A stretch of DNA of 64,000 nt from Plasmodiophora brassicae (GCA_036867785.1 CP145416.1:930001-994000); one strand, 5' to 3'; counted from the stretch's first letter, positions 12,148 through 26,703 are shown. Made by a program: numbers and translations. The notes: generated from the sequence alone by a model not told the origin.

Positions 12148-12579
12148 AACTCGTCAACCGAACAGAGCACAGACTTTTGTTTCTGTACAAAACCTCAATT
12201 GGTTTGCCAAACGTAAACCCGCCGAGGTGCCCAGGCTGAGGCCGTGACACACATCAGCGCGCCCGTCGACGCGGTTACGTGGCGCGCGTCGTAACTTTAC
12301 CGTGCGGCGAGGCCTCGGCTGCGACCACTGGGCAGAGAAAATGTCCACGCCGCCGTGGAAGGCAATGCCCCCCCTGTCCCCACTGTGACGTCCGAATACA
12401 ATATATTTCGGGAGCTTGCTCCCACTGTGAACGAACAGATCAGGATCCGGACACGTCGTGACGCGCGACAGGGCCCAGCCAGCGGCCCACATAACCGAAA
12501 CTGCGAACCGGAGGTGCGGCGGACTCCGTGGCGATTCTCGCATCGCGCTGCAGCGTCCGTCCGGCCTTGACTCAGAGCC
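12148..12579. promoter_or_regulatory. Divergent intergenic region, LOX1 / NOL12-like
   Basis: 432 bases separate the minus-strand lipoxygenase start from the plus-strand NOL12-like start, so both promoters must lie here. I see no clear TATA box. The open frames in this stretch look like GC-rich chance ORFs. Confidence 0.4.
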
Positions 12580-13277
12580 ATGAAGGCCAAACCAACCAAG
12601 CGTGGCCTGCGTAAACCGCCGAGGAGGGGCCCTAAGCTCATTTCGTTCGACGAGGATTCCCGGGTGTAGGCACTGCGTGTATGCTCTTGACAGCACGGCA
12701 GTGTTCTGAGGTTTCGGAAGTGATTTCGTCACAGGGTTTCACAAGCGAAAGGTGCAACGGCAGGAGCATGCGCGGAAGGAGTTAGAGGAGAAAGCGCGGA
12801 AGGAGCGTAGAGAGAGACGCAAAGATCAACGCAAAGCTCGGACCGAGTATTACGAAACGCTTCATCCTTCTCTGTTCAAGGACCACAAACTGGTTGACGT
12901 GTCAAGCGACGAGGTTTGTGGTTTGCGTTTGCCAGCCTATAACACGCTGTTAATGCACCGCTTTGCAGGAGTGCCAGAACGATTCCACACCAGCAGTCGT
13001 CCATCAGTTTGACGACGACGAATTCGAATCGGTCGTCGTAACAACTACATCGGGTATCTTGGCAGAATCTGACGACGACCAGCCACATTCCAACCCGCCG
13101 CAAAAGGCACTAACAGGGACAAGGCCTTCAGCCGAATCACGGGAAAAGTGTGTCGGGAAAGATGTTAAGCGTCGATCTTCGGTACGTAGGATGGCGCCCA
13201 AGAACAAGGCAATCCGTTCGAAGAGAGGGCGGTTAACGAAAGTAGGCAAGGTGCGTCGTGATAGCAATACAAGATGA
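12580..13277 (+). CDS. NOL12/RRP17-family nucleolar rRNA-processing protein
   Basis: Family members (yeast Rrp17, human NOL12) act in pre-rRNA processing. Exon 1 (12580-12665) gives MKAKPTKRGLRKPP, then LISFDEDSRV. Exon 2 (12721-12913) gives DFVTGFHKRKVQRQEHAR, the family signature TGFHKRKV followed by a strongly charged Arg/Lys/Glu helix. Exon 3 (12969-13277) gives HQFDDDEFESVVVTTTSGI, matching the conserved VTVTT element, then a basic tail with RRMAPKNKAIRSKRGRL, typical of nucleolar localisation. Introns are 55 and 55 nt and both restore frame. The gene has the expected length for the family. It diverges from lipoxygenase 1. Confidence 0.88.
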
Positions 13278-13426
13278 TCTGTCTCGTAGCTTGGATTTGC
13301 CCATAGAATTGATTCCCACTGTTGACCAGGCAAGGCGCTGCTCCTTGACGGATAACGAAATCATGATTTTGTGACGTTGGCACTAGGGGACACTGAACAT
13401 TTGGGTGACGGTCTGACAGTACGCAA

Positions 13427-13876
13427 TTGGACGCCGTTTATGTACCCACCACCTACAATCATAGAACCGTGTACAGTATTCATCATCCTTGCCAACTGGT
13501 GCGTCTCGTCCGTCGCAACGTCCACCGTACGTGGTCGAGAGCAAAGTTAGGGGGCGGGTTTACAGTAGGTACCTGTGTCGTCCCACTGCACGATAAGATG
13601 TCCTACAGACGAACAGGTAGCACGCGAGCTGTAAACTCAACGATACCCCTACACCGTCGGACGATTTGTCTCCTGTTCACCCTCGGCCCGTTGTCCCTTA
13701 CACAATGTAGACGCTTACTGAGTACATGCTCGAGGGCGGCGTATCAACAGGTATACAGCGATGGTGGCCAGATCGCCCGGCATGTTCTTTCTCAGGCGCG
13801 TCTCGTTGACGAGGGACGCTACGTTCTTCTGGAGTCTCCTTTCTTGCGGGACAAACGTGCTTTGGTACCTGCCTGA
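13427..13876 (+). other. Uncertain open frame inside a 791-base gap
   Basis: Between NOL12-like (ends 13277) and ArfGAP (ends 14069) the only long frame is this one, with an in-frame Met near MSYRRTGSTRAV. Its end (ARLVDEGRYVLLESPFLR) looks protein-like. A stop-free 45-nt stretch at about 13750-13794 has perfect GT and TTTCTCAG ends and could be an intron. No family is recognised. It may be a small real gene or 3' flanking sequence of NOL12-like. Confidence 0.3.
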
Positions 13877-14068
13877 ACGATTAACTCGTGCCCCTAACCC
13901 TGATTTGAACTCCCAGCCACACAGCGTACTGTAACGTCTGGCATGTAGTTGCACGTCGGGTCCTGATCAGACTAGCCCGCCAGATCATCAGTCGTCAGAT
14001 CAGCAACGTTGTCGCAAGAAAGCTCTGCTCAACGCATACAGCTCTTGAGAAGATCATTTCGCAGCCGT

Positions 14069-15586
14069 TTATCCATATCTTTGCGCGATGCTGTTCACCA
14101 GGTCAGTTGCCTTGCCTTTCAGTTGGGATACAGATTGCGACAACGATGACAAATCGAATCCGGAGCCAGACGAAGACGTATCGCGCGGCGAAGCACGACC
14201 GAAGTACTGATCAGACGAGATGGAACCGCCAGATCCGTAGAATTCAGTGACAGGTGGGGCGTCGTTCGCCGCCAGGTCGACAACGTCGAAGTACTGTGCC
14301 GATGAGATTCCCTTGGACTTTGCGAAGCGGTCCGTAACCGTTGCCGACGATTCCTTAGCTGGCGCTGCAGCCGGAGACGCGTTCGTCTGGAAGACCAATG
14401 AGTCATCAGCGAGCACAATTTCGCACGAACTAGGTAAACCTGTGTAGTCGATGCCGGCATTGACGAATGCCGACTGCGCTGATCAAATTCTTCATCAAAC
14501 ATGTCGTTTGACGCGATCGACGTCGCGGAAGACAGGATTCCTTGCGGTCGTTGACCAGAAGGCTTCAAGCGACCGGCAGTAGACAGCAATGATGCTAAGA
14601 ACGATACACATTCAAACGAGTCGTCCCAAAACCCACTGCCTTCTGCTTACTGACCTGTGCCTCGAGATGATGCTGACTGTGGACGTGGAGGGCCGCTTCT
14701 TGTACTTAGCGACGGTTTCGCGACCCTCTGCTCGCGATGGACAACAACTCGAGCAGGCTACGAAAACAGCTCAATCTTGGGCCCATTTAAGCGCGGAACT
14801 GCCTAAGCGACCTACCTGGTTGGCAATTTGTGGCCTGGCAGCGGGCACCGGTGCCGATGGTTTAGGTGCAGCAACCGGCGCCTTTGGTGTCCGACTCGTA
14901 CCCTCTACACAGAATGCATTAGCGGGCGATTGACTTACTCGCAGCCTGGATCTTACGTTTAACCTCATCTAACAACGCATCCAGCCCTGTTTGTACTTCG
15001 GCACGGGGCGATGCCGTTACCTCAATCTCGACGTGTCTAGAATGCTAATTAGATAATCAGATATGCTGTTGGATAGGGCATTGCCTTACGCTGCCTCCTT
15101 GTCCAGGTGAGCCTTGTAGAGGCGAGCGGCCCGAGAGTTGTACTTGATCGGCGCGGCTGTACCAGCTCCCTCGTCTTGCCCAACGTACCCATTGTTTCGA
15201 AATGCCTCACGAGCCTTTGCATTGCCACCCGCTAGCATACGTTGCATTTGATCGCGACGCCATCCGTCCAGGTTGGTCGACCTGGGGTACTGATGCTGAG
15301 ACCCGGCCGCGCGTTGTACATGTCACGCAGGATCGCCATACCTGACAAACGAAAGATGCACTCCGAGACGACGGTGAACGGCGGAACAGTCGATGCAGAG
15401 GAATATGCCATATGTTACGGACGCCCACGTCGGATTCTTGGCTGGACAATCGAAGCATACCTGGCGCGCCGACGACACCGTCAGATGCGACGGGTGCCAG
15501 ACAACGATTTACCATACCTTGTTCTCGCTCTGGCGTTTCATCTTGGCGAACAACCTGACGGCATCGTCCTGCGGCAGAACGTCCAT
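14069..15586 (-). CDS. ARFGAP2/3 (Glo3)-type Arf GTPase-activating protein
   Basis: This family triggers GTP hydrolysis on Arf1 during COPI vesicle traffic at the Golgi. The start [18 protein letters not shown] (15586) leads into a spliced zinc finger: [18 protein letters not shown], then [19 protein letters not shown], giving the four Cys ligands and the arginine-finger region. The ArfGAP domain closes with [17 protein letters not shown] and [12 protein letters not shown]. An Ala/Pro-rich linker follows, then the Glo3-specific C-terminal motifs [13 protein letters not shown] and [11 protein letters not shown], and a last helix [17 protein letters not shown]. At least five short introns. The Glo3 motifs separate it from ARFGAP1. 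Its start faces the GRASP gene across 344 bp. Confidence 0.92.
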
Positions 15587-15930
15587 CGTCGCGGCGACTG
15601 AGGCAGCGCACCCCGGAGCGACAGAGCCGCCGCCGCACCCGCCGCACCTTTGGCACAGAACCAAAAAATGAGCAGATATAAAATCCCATCGGCCCACGTC
15701 GTCAGCGACAGCATCGCCAGCGGCCAGTCAGATCGGCGTTCGGCGTCGTTTGGAGTCGATCAGCTGCTAGGGTTGTAGACATCGCAACAGACTTTCTGGA
15801 TCCCGTTCGTCGAGTGAACGGAGAGCCAGTGGCGGCCGCTGTACGAATGTCCGCCCATTGGGAATGCCGAATGCGACCACCGAAGGCTCACCGAATGGCG
15901 TTTTGTTGGCAACAGACCGGCAATTCTGAC
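15587..15930. promoter_or_regulatory. Shared divergent promoter region, ArfGAP / GRASP
   Basis: Two Golgi genes start in opposite directions from this 344-base interval, so it must hold both promoters. I could not identify a specific factor site. GC-rich frames here are not convincing coding regions. Confidence 0.5.
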
Positions 15931-16825
15931 ATGGGGACGGCCGGGTCACGGGACCTGGATGCGGACGCAGTGGCCGCTGGGTGGCGAATCACGGAAATCA
16001 GGCCGGGGTCGCCATCTGCCTCGTCCGACCTGATTCCGTTCTTCGACTTTATCATTGGGGCTGGCGACGTCGTGTTCGTAAGTGGTCTCGTTCGGCAGTG
16101 TGACCCCCGCGAAAGTCACGTTTCGGTAGACGAACGACGAGAAGGATATGTTCCGTGTCATTCAAGATCACATTGGCAAACCTTTGGGTACTGACGTATT
16201 TGTCTGCCCTGCTTTAAGTGTAACCGTGTATGGAGTAGATTTTCGGGTGTGGAACTCAATGACGCAATCGGTTCGGGAATGCTCGATTACGCCATCGACT
16301 TGGAGCGGAGACGGTGTGCTTGGCCTCGTCATCAAGTATGACGATCTCGATTTCGATTCGACACCGCCGTCTATCCACGTACTGGATATATTCCCGAACT
16401 CGCCGTCCAGCAAGGCCGGATTACAGGCGTTCGACGACTATCTGCTCGGAACTCCCGAAGTCGTCTTCGTCGGACTCGAGGAGTTTGACGATGTGATTCT
16501 GAACGCTCCGCCCCCTATTCGCATCTTTGTAAGCTGTGTCGGTGCGCGATGTCGCTTGCCACTTACAGGCCGCTGTAGGTCTACAACCGACGTTCCTGCA
16601 CGATCCGCACAATCGACCTGGCGCCCGATTGCAAATGGGGCGGCCCTGGCAGGTACGTCCCCATGGCGTGCATGCCATTGCATGCGTTCACGCTAAGTGC
16701 GAACCAGTATCGGGTGCGATGTCGCTTGCGGGATCCTCCATCGAATCCCAACGGAAACGCGCCCGGTCAGATATGTTTCTAATGGGAAGGCGAGCTCGAC
16801 CTATACCCCAGGAAACTGTGTATAA
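15931..16825 (+). CDS. GRASP55/65-type Golgi reassembly-stacking protein
   Basis: GRASPs tether Golgi membranes and support unconventional secretion. The start MGTAGSRD gives a Gly2 suited to myristoylation, which anchors known GRASPs. PDZ1 follows (GWRITEIRPGSPSASSDL, PFFDFIIGAG). After an intron beginning GTAAGT come EKDMFRVIQDHIGKPL and VRECSITPSTWSGDGVLG. PDZ2 shows IHVLDIFPNSPSSKAGL and AFDDYLLGT, then RIFVYNRRSCTIR. The last exon gives IGCDVACGILHRIPTET, matching the end of the GRASP core. Three introns; each join restores frame. The Ser/Pro-rich regulatory tail of animal GRASPs is almost absent, leaving a short form that stops at 16825. Confidence 0.92.
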
Positions 16826-17120
16826 TAACATTAACTGCATGGAGCGCTAGCAATGTTTCCGAGCAGGTAGGCCACCCGCGCGCCAACGAATCGCACAGTC
16901 AAACGGGTCGCCTCTGACGGCCTGACCGGAAGCACGATGTACCACCCCAAGACAGTTCCTTCGGATCGCGCCACGTGCCACGCTAGGGTCACGAAGGCAA
17001 CCCGGACCAAGATCGCCGCGTGATTTCAGGCCAGGCAGGGCTGCAGATGTGCCGACTGGACCCGGTCAGCAGTTCGTCGACCACGGAGTGCGTGCGTATG
17101 TGCTTGACGACCGGTTGACC

Positions 17121-20883
<3,763 letters not shown>

Positions 20884-21221
20884 ACTAATCTGTATACTTG
20901 ACACTGTCTGGATCGGATCCTGTTATGGATCACAAAACAGGTTGCTTAGTGACGCAACCTTGGACCCTTCCGAGCGTCCCTGGAATTAAGTATGACTGTC
21001 ATCCACGGAGTTTGGGGCTAATTTCGAGATACCCACGGACCTGCATGACAGGTCCGTGGAGCACAAAAAGCCACTCCTTGTCTCGTCCGCTCCTTCCGTC
21101 TTCCTCTTCTCGCCCTCTACTCTCGTTCCAGCTGGTGCGATCATGATGAACGCGATCACCATCATGGTTGGTTTCCCGATCTGGCGTCAACAACGGCCGT
21201 GGCTGATGCTTGTCGTTGCAG
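20884..21221. other. Intergenic, DHX16 to SKP1-ankyrin gene
   Basis: 338 bases. A perfect 12-base inverted repeat (ccacggacctgc, a five-base spacer, then tccgtgg pairing inward) lies near 21030-21060 and may be a terminator-like hairpin for DHX16. Small frames at 21056-21200 could include a 5' exon of the next gene; I could not fix this. Confidence 0.35.
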
Positions 21222-23394
21222 ATGTTCGCTGTCGCTGTCGCTCATACTGTTGCCGATGTCGTGCACCTCGTACCGGGGGACGACGATGCCATCATGGTCA
21301 ATATAAGCGTGGATGAGGCGCGCCAGTCGGGCTTACTACTCGCCATGATTGTGGACTGCAAGCTCGGCGGCCCCAGGATTATACCGCTCCCGAGAGTCGA
21401 TCGTGCCACGCTGCTGCGCGTACGTTTGTAGAGCGAAAAACCTCATTGGAGCGATGCTTGTTGACTGACAATGTGGTGGCACAGATCGCCGACTTCATGC
21501 GCACACAGAACGGGTCGGCTTGGAAGGTCGTCGTTTCTGATGGCGAACTGGTTGCGCTGCTTCACGCAGCCCACTACCTGGACATGCCCGACCTGGTGTC
21601 GGTGGCGGCTCGCGCCGTCTCGCAACGCATTCCGACGGATCAGCTCGTCGAGCGCAGCCACACCTTGTAGGTCTCGGGTTGATCTATCAATTAGAAGTCT
21701 GTTTGCCATCGAGCTTTTCGTGAATCAGAGGCAATGCGCTTCACATGGTGGTCCGGTCCGAGGCGGAGTCGCGACTGCGCCACGTCGTGGACGACATCCG
21801 CAGCAATGGCGGTGTCGTCACGAACGGTTCCTACGAGGTCATGGGTTTGTTGCTTGATCATGGCGACTGGCAGCTGGGCAGGAGCAAACTTGAGGACGCC
21901 ATCGAGAACGGCGAGTCTGGCTTGGCCGAAGCGCTTATCTCGTTGATGCCGATCCGGGCGATCGATGCCCTCAAGATCGGTGCCGATTCGGCGCTGATAT
22001 GGACGGTAGAGGCCCACCTGGAGGATGGCATATGCCGCACCAAGATCGCCGTCGCCCTGATCGGACGCATGAGCGAGGCCGCCATCATCGCCCAGGACGT
22101 CGACGGCGAGACGGCGCTGCACCTGGCGGCTTGGTGTGGCCCCACCGAGATCGCCGTCGCCCTAATCGGACGCATGAGCGACGCCGCCATCAACGCCCAG
22201 AACAACAACGGCGAGACGGCGCTGCACCTGGCGGCTGACAGTGGCCAAACCGAAATCGCCGTCGCCCTAATCGGACGCATGAGCGAGCCGGCCATCACCG
22301 CCAAGAATATCTACGGCGAGACGGTGCTGCACCTGGCGGCTCGCTATGGCCAAACCGAAATCGCCGTCGCCCTGATCGGACGCATCGGCGAGGCCGCCAG
22401 CAACGCCCAGGACCACAACGGCGAGACGGTGCTGCACCTGGCGGCTCGCAATGGCCAAACCAAAATCGCCGTCGCCCTAAGCGGACGCATGAGCGAGGCC
22501 GCCATCAACGCCCAGAACCTCTACGGCGAGACGGCGCTGCACCTGGCGACTCGCGATGGCCGCACCGAGATCGCCGTCGCCCTAAGCGGACTCATGAGCG
22601 AGGCCGCCATCAACGCCCAGAACAACCGCGGCCAGACGGCGCTGCACCTGGCGGCTGACGATGGCCGCACCGAGATCGCCGTCGCCCTAATCGGACGCAT
22701 GAGCGAGGCCGCCATCATCGCCCAGGACATCGACGGCAAGACGGCGCTGCACCTGGCGGCTTGGTATGGCCACACCGAGATCGCCGTCGCCCTAATCGGA
22801 CGCATGAGCGAGGCCGCCATCAACGCCCAGAACAACCGCGGCCAGACGGCGCTGCACCTGGCGGCTTGCAATGGCCGCACCGAGATCGCCGTCGCCCTAA
22901 TCGGACGCATGAGCGAGCCGGCCATCATCGCCCAGAGTATCTACGGCGACACGGCGCTGCACCTGGCGGCTTGGTGTGGCCGCACCGAGATCGCCGTCGC
23001 CCTAAGCGGACGAATGAGCGAGGCCACCATCAACGCCCAGAACAACCGCGGCCAGACGGTGCTGCACCTGGCGGCTTGCTATGGCCACACCGAGATCGCC
23101 GTCGCCCTAATCGGACGCATGAGCGAGGCCGCCATAAACGCCCAGAGCATCGACGGCGAGACGGCGCTGCACCGGGCGGCTCGGAATGGCCGCACCGAGT
23201 TCGCCATCGCCCTAATCGGACGCATGAGCGAGGCCGCCATCAAGTCCCAGAACAACAAGGGCAAGACGGCGCTGCACCTGGCGGCCGTCCACACGACGAT
23301 TGCCATCGCCATCAATCGGCGCCTAAGCAACGCGGCCTCCGGCGCCCATGACCTCATCGACATGGCGAACGACACGACCACTGGGCCGGCGTAG
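21222..23394 (+). CDS. SKP1-like domain fused to ankyrin repeats
   Basis: Exon 1 (21222-21420) gives VVHLVPGDDDAIMVNIS and PRIIPLPRVDRATLLR. Exon 2 (21486-21666) gives IADFMRTQNGSAW and ELVALLHAAHYLDMPDLV. Together these match the POZ fold of SKP1, including the LLxAAxYLD helix. Introns of 65 nt (21421-21485) and 62 nt (21667-21728) restore frame. Exon 3 continues SHTLGNALHMVVRSEAE and runs without a break to 23394. It has a degenerate N-terminal region and then twelve full ankyrin units of 35 residues with core ETALHLAA. The canonical ankyrin unit is 33 residues; the two extra residues are regular here. The SKP1 part suggests a link to cullin-RING ubiquitin ligases, with the ankyrins as a binding surface; that is inference. 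The start may lie further upstream, because an AG directly precedes the ATG at 21222. Confidence 0.8.
22042..23301 (+). repeat. Twelve tandem 105-bp ankyrin-coding units
   Basis: Each unit starts at a codon for Glu or Lys in EIAVALIGRMSEAAINAQ and ends before the next. Spacing is exactly 105 bp: starts at 22042, 22147, 22252 and so on to 23197. Units differ mainly in the short variable segments (NNN, DVD, LYG; AWCG, ADSG). The constant parts are nearly identical at the DNA level, including third positions, which points to recent expansion or gene conversion. All three forward frames and much of the reverse strand stay open as a by-product. Confidence 0.95.
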
Positions 23395-24099
23395 CGCCTG
23401 CGCCATCGCTCACACAGCCACGGACGTGCTCCAACCGCCCACGCCATCGCCATGTCATCCCATTCAGACATACAGTGAATCATTGGTCGTGCGCTCATTC
23501 GTGTTCGTGATCCAGTCGTGGAGAGGCCTGGTATAGGAACCGGACGCCGAACCGGACGCCGAACCGGGTCCAGATCGCGGCTACGCCGCTACGGGGACTG
23601 AATATCGCATCCATACTTGACGCTTTCGCGTCACGATGGTTCCGTCACTCTGCCTGCCTTCTCGCATAATATCACAGACATTGTCGTCGCCGCCGCACTG
23701 GCATTCGCCGAATGATGAGCGGATGGCAACGGCAGCGGAATGCATGTAATGTGGTGGTCCCCCTGTACAGGGCGTTGGGCACATCGCCCCTCATGATCAG
23801 ATTGGCGAGTATCGCCATTGGAACAGTCATTGTGAGGCCGACACGACAACAATCGACTGCACATCCGGGGTCGCCCGGCCCGGGATCGTGGGGAATGAAC
23901 TCGAGCCTGGACGGATGACTGAAAACGTGCATAAATTGATAAAACGATCAAAAACACACTCACGACTTTACTTTTTACTAGTGATGACAATAATGCGTTT
24001 GGTACGCTACCTACAGGTACTAGCAGGGGCTGCGCTGGCCGCTGGCGGGTACGTGTTACGTTACATGTTTAAACATCCCGTGTCCGGTTGTTTAAACGT
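23395..24099. other. Intergenic 705 bases with short repeats
   Basis: No gene is supported. A 12-base unit (ccggacgccgaa) is repeated directly at about 23540-23565. The right half is AT-richer than its surroundings. It ends in a cluster of GTTTAAAC palindromes, listed separately. Confidence 0.5.
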
Positions 24100-24105
24100 T
24101 TAAAC
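24065..24105. repeat. Cluster of GTTTAAAC palindromes
   Basis: Three copies of the octamer GTTTAAAC lie within 41 bases. The first sits in the perfect 12-base palindrome ATGTTTAAACAT (24065-24076). The other two abut to make the perfect 16-base palindrome GTTTAAACGTTTAAAC (24090-24105). It may be a binding site for a dimeric factor, or the trace of an excision or integration event. Confidence 0.7.
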
Positions 24106-24732
24106 ATTCCCCGACAACACTGGCTCCAGGACGCCGCGGCCGACGTGAACGGCGCCACTGCCAGCGGCGATCCGGCGCCGGATGACGTCGACCGCGAGCA
24201 TGTCGCGGCAGCGTTGCACGTGCGCCGTCGGCGGGTCGACCGCCGAGCGCGCCGCAACCACACCGCCCCCGAGATCGATCGTCAACGCCTGCTGAGGGTT
24301 GAACAGCGATCGAGTGGGCCCCTGGCGCTGCTCGATGATCTGCCCCGCTGTCATCGACATCGGCGTGTGCCACAGTTGCGCTGGCGTCTGGCTGATGGCC
24401 GCCAGATCACCACGGGTCGCCACGCCGATCACCGGCGGCACCGCGTCCAACTCGACGTCGTGGCGGGCGGCGTCGATCGCCCACGGTCGCCGCGAATCGC
24501 CGCTCCAACCGGCGGGTGTCGCGTGCGGCGACGACGTGATGGCCGGGCGTTTACGCACGGCGACGACCTGCGCCTGGCGTCGGACGATCTCTTCCTGGAG
24601 GCGACCGCGCCGCACCGACCACTGCCACATGGCCGCGCGCATCTGTCGGGCCAGCCGCTCCTGGCGCACGTCGCGGTCCCGCTTGGCGACCCAAACGGCG
24701 TCCAGCGTTGGCGTCGACGACGTGAACGCCAT
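24100..24732 (-). CDS. Hypothetical protein, GC-rich, no recognised family
   Basis: The ATG at 24732 starts MAFTSSTPTLDAVWV. The product has an Arg-rich helix (RQERLARQMRAAMWQW, RRGRLQEEIVRRQAQ) and then a mixed region (MTAGQIIEQRQ, NPQQALTIDLGGGVV). An ATG at 24872 in another frame gives a protein-like opening (MATLDRVRSVDELRV) that runs into a stop near 24740, with no obvious intron between. The true gene may start there if the frames are joined by an undetected intron or a sequence error. The plus strand is also open here (24088-24927), but its Arg/His-rich product looks like a shadow. It lies just downstream of the copine-like gene. Confidence 0.4.
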   Translation of the reverse strand: MAFTSSTPTLDAVWVAKRDRDVRQERLARQMRAAMWQWSVRRGRLQEEIVRRQAQVVAVRKRPAITSSPHATPAGWSGDSRRPWAIDAARHDVELDAVPPVIGVATRGDLAAISQTPAQLWHTPMSMTAGQIIEQRQGPTRSLFNPQQALTIDLGGGVVAARSAVDPPTAHVQRCRDMLAVDVIRRRIAAGSGAVHVGRGVLEPVLSGNV

Positions 24733-25002
24733 GACGGACGTCAGCGTGTAGGCGGAGCGGCGCGGGTGGCCGGCGCTGGGAACGGGTCGCGGGGCACGTA
24801 TGCTCGCGCAGAACGAACGCCCGGCAACACGCGCAGCTCGTCGACGCTGCGAACGCGGTCCAGCGTCGCCATGCGGATCGCCTGGACACACAAAACGCAT
24901 TTCAACAACAGAAGATACACCTCGTGATCATCAATGATCTTAAAAAATCATCCAAATGACAACACTGGCATTCTACCGTAATCTCCTTTCATCAATGCTC
25001 TG

Positions 25003-26703
25003 TTAGAGGCGACTTTCAAAACATCCGAACCCCAACAGCGCAGTGAGATGGTCATCAAAGCGGCCCTCTTTGGAATGTTGTGAACGCTTGCAGGTCGGGC
25101 CCACCTGTGCGCTGTAGTCGCTGAAGCGGTTGACGGCGAGTTTGCCAATATCGCGGCTGCGTACGGCGGGAGCCATGGCACCCGGCGTCTGCTGCTGCTG
25201 TTGCTGCTTATCGAACCAGTCGACGGCGTTGGCCAGCATCTGCGTCTGTATGACCGGGTCGGCCGATTGAGCGTGAAGTACAGGCGCAGGTCGGCGAGCT
25301 GGTCGGTGTGCGCGGGCGGGCGCCCGCAGAACTGGACGATGGCTTGGATCAGGCGCCGGTAGTGCGCGCTGGTCGCCAGCAGGTGGTCGTCGCGCAGGTC
25401 GGGGCTGTCCACATGCCGTCCTCCTTGATGCCGATGACTTCCAGCATGTTCAGGTCGCGGAACAGGACTCCCATGAGCTTGGCCCTCGACCCGTAGTCGG
25501 CGTCAGTCTTCATCTCGGGCAGGCGACTCGTCGTATCCGACGCCGACCTACAGCTCACGGATCGCCGGCATATCATCCGGTATGTCGTTCGACACGATGA
25601 TGACGACCGAGTAGTGCATGTCGGTCGCGGCGAGCGGCCTCGAGAGCCGTTGGAGTTCGCACGGTGAATGTTCGTGTAGAGCGTCGCGCCGGTCGTGTCG
25701 GTCGGCGGGCTGCATGCCTGGCAACGGCAGAACAATTCCCGGTCAGTGCAACCGCTGCCGATTCATGTATACGCGACACCGCGCTAATCCTGACAAATGC
25801 CACTGGCTTGACAGTCCTCGCGTAAGGCAGCAATAGCTCGAGAATTGGCCGAATGCGCGCCAGGTACGCGTTGTCGCTGACCGATTTGGGGTCGTCGTAA
25901 TGCAAGCTCTTGATCTGCGCGCAGCGGTATGTCAGAGTCATTAATTAAAAGGCGCGGCCGCTCCCAAACGTACGTCTGTCGGGTCCCCGTTCGACACATG
26001 CATGTCGATGGCGAGAGTTATGTCGAATTTCATGCCTGTCGACAGGTGCTCGAACAGAGTGTAGACGCGGTTGAGGCGGGAAATCTCCAATTTCATCTGG
26101 CCTATCGTGACGGTTTCGTCCTCGGGGCTGTACAGAGGCAGAGCTGTCGATGATGACGTCAGTTGCGGATCCTGTAGGCGGCGATACGATGAGTACTTGA
26201 ATGTGGCGTCGGAAATCGGAATGCTGAAACCACATACCGCGTTCGGCCCGTTCTGATTGAACTTTCGCAAATCCTGCACCATGGCGACCATCGACGATCG
26301 CTTAAGAAAGGCCTCGCCAATGATGCGCGTGTCCCGCCACAGCTTGAAGTGGTTCTTTCCGCTGTCAACGCCGGCGAGCAGGTCATCGACGGAAATCTGG
26401 TCGACGAACCAGGACGGTTCCAAGCCGGGCGAAACGCCGGTGCGCAGCAGCTTGGCCAATCCTTGCCGTGCGTCTAGGATGATATACGAAAGGCACCTGA
26501 AGTCCATCGGCCTGTTGGAACTTGAGTTGGAGAGCCAGACAAGTGTTTCGCCGGCAAGTTCTCCAGGCCATCGGGGGATAGTTCGAGTCGAACCTTCGCG
26601 CTATTCCAGGGACGCTCGGAAGGTCCAAGGTTGCATAAGTGTTGTGTTCCTCGAAAGGTTCTGAAGCTGCGCGAGTGCATGGGCGTCATCCCAACGACTC
26701 ATT
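25003..26703 (-). CDS. Copine-like protein (C2-like region plus copine VWA domain)
   Basis: Copines are calcium-dependent phospholipid-binding proteins. The strongest match is the start of the copine A domain, MKFDITLAIDMHVSNGDP near 26020, where family members have a MIDAS-like D-x-T-x-S-N-G pattern. It is followed by SLHYDDPKSVSDNAYLA. Later exons give TTGATLYTNIHRAN and MHYSVVIIVSNDIPDDMPA, then MGVLFRDLNMLEVIGIKEDG and SPDLRDDHLLATSAHYRR, in the order of the family. A C2-like strand (KVRLELSPDGLENLPA) lies near 26560. In the MIDAS-like motif, Thr and Ser of typical copines are replaced (DMHVSNG), so metal binding may differ. The start at 26703 (MSRWDDAHAL) and the frame changes near 26590 and 25270 are not resolved as introns. 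The tail is Gln-rich. Confidence 0.65.

Noticed and set aside
13890-13950. tRNA-like T-arm word (GTTCAAATC) on the minus strand
   Set aside because: The flanking bases do not pair into a T-stem, and no acceptor, D or anticodon arms can be drawn.
24088-24927. Long plus-strand frame
   Set aside because: Its product is Arg/His-rich and shadow-like. The minus-strand frame has better composition, though neither has a known family.
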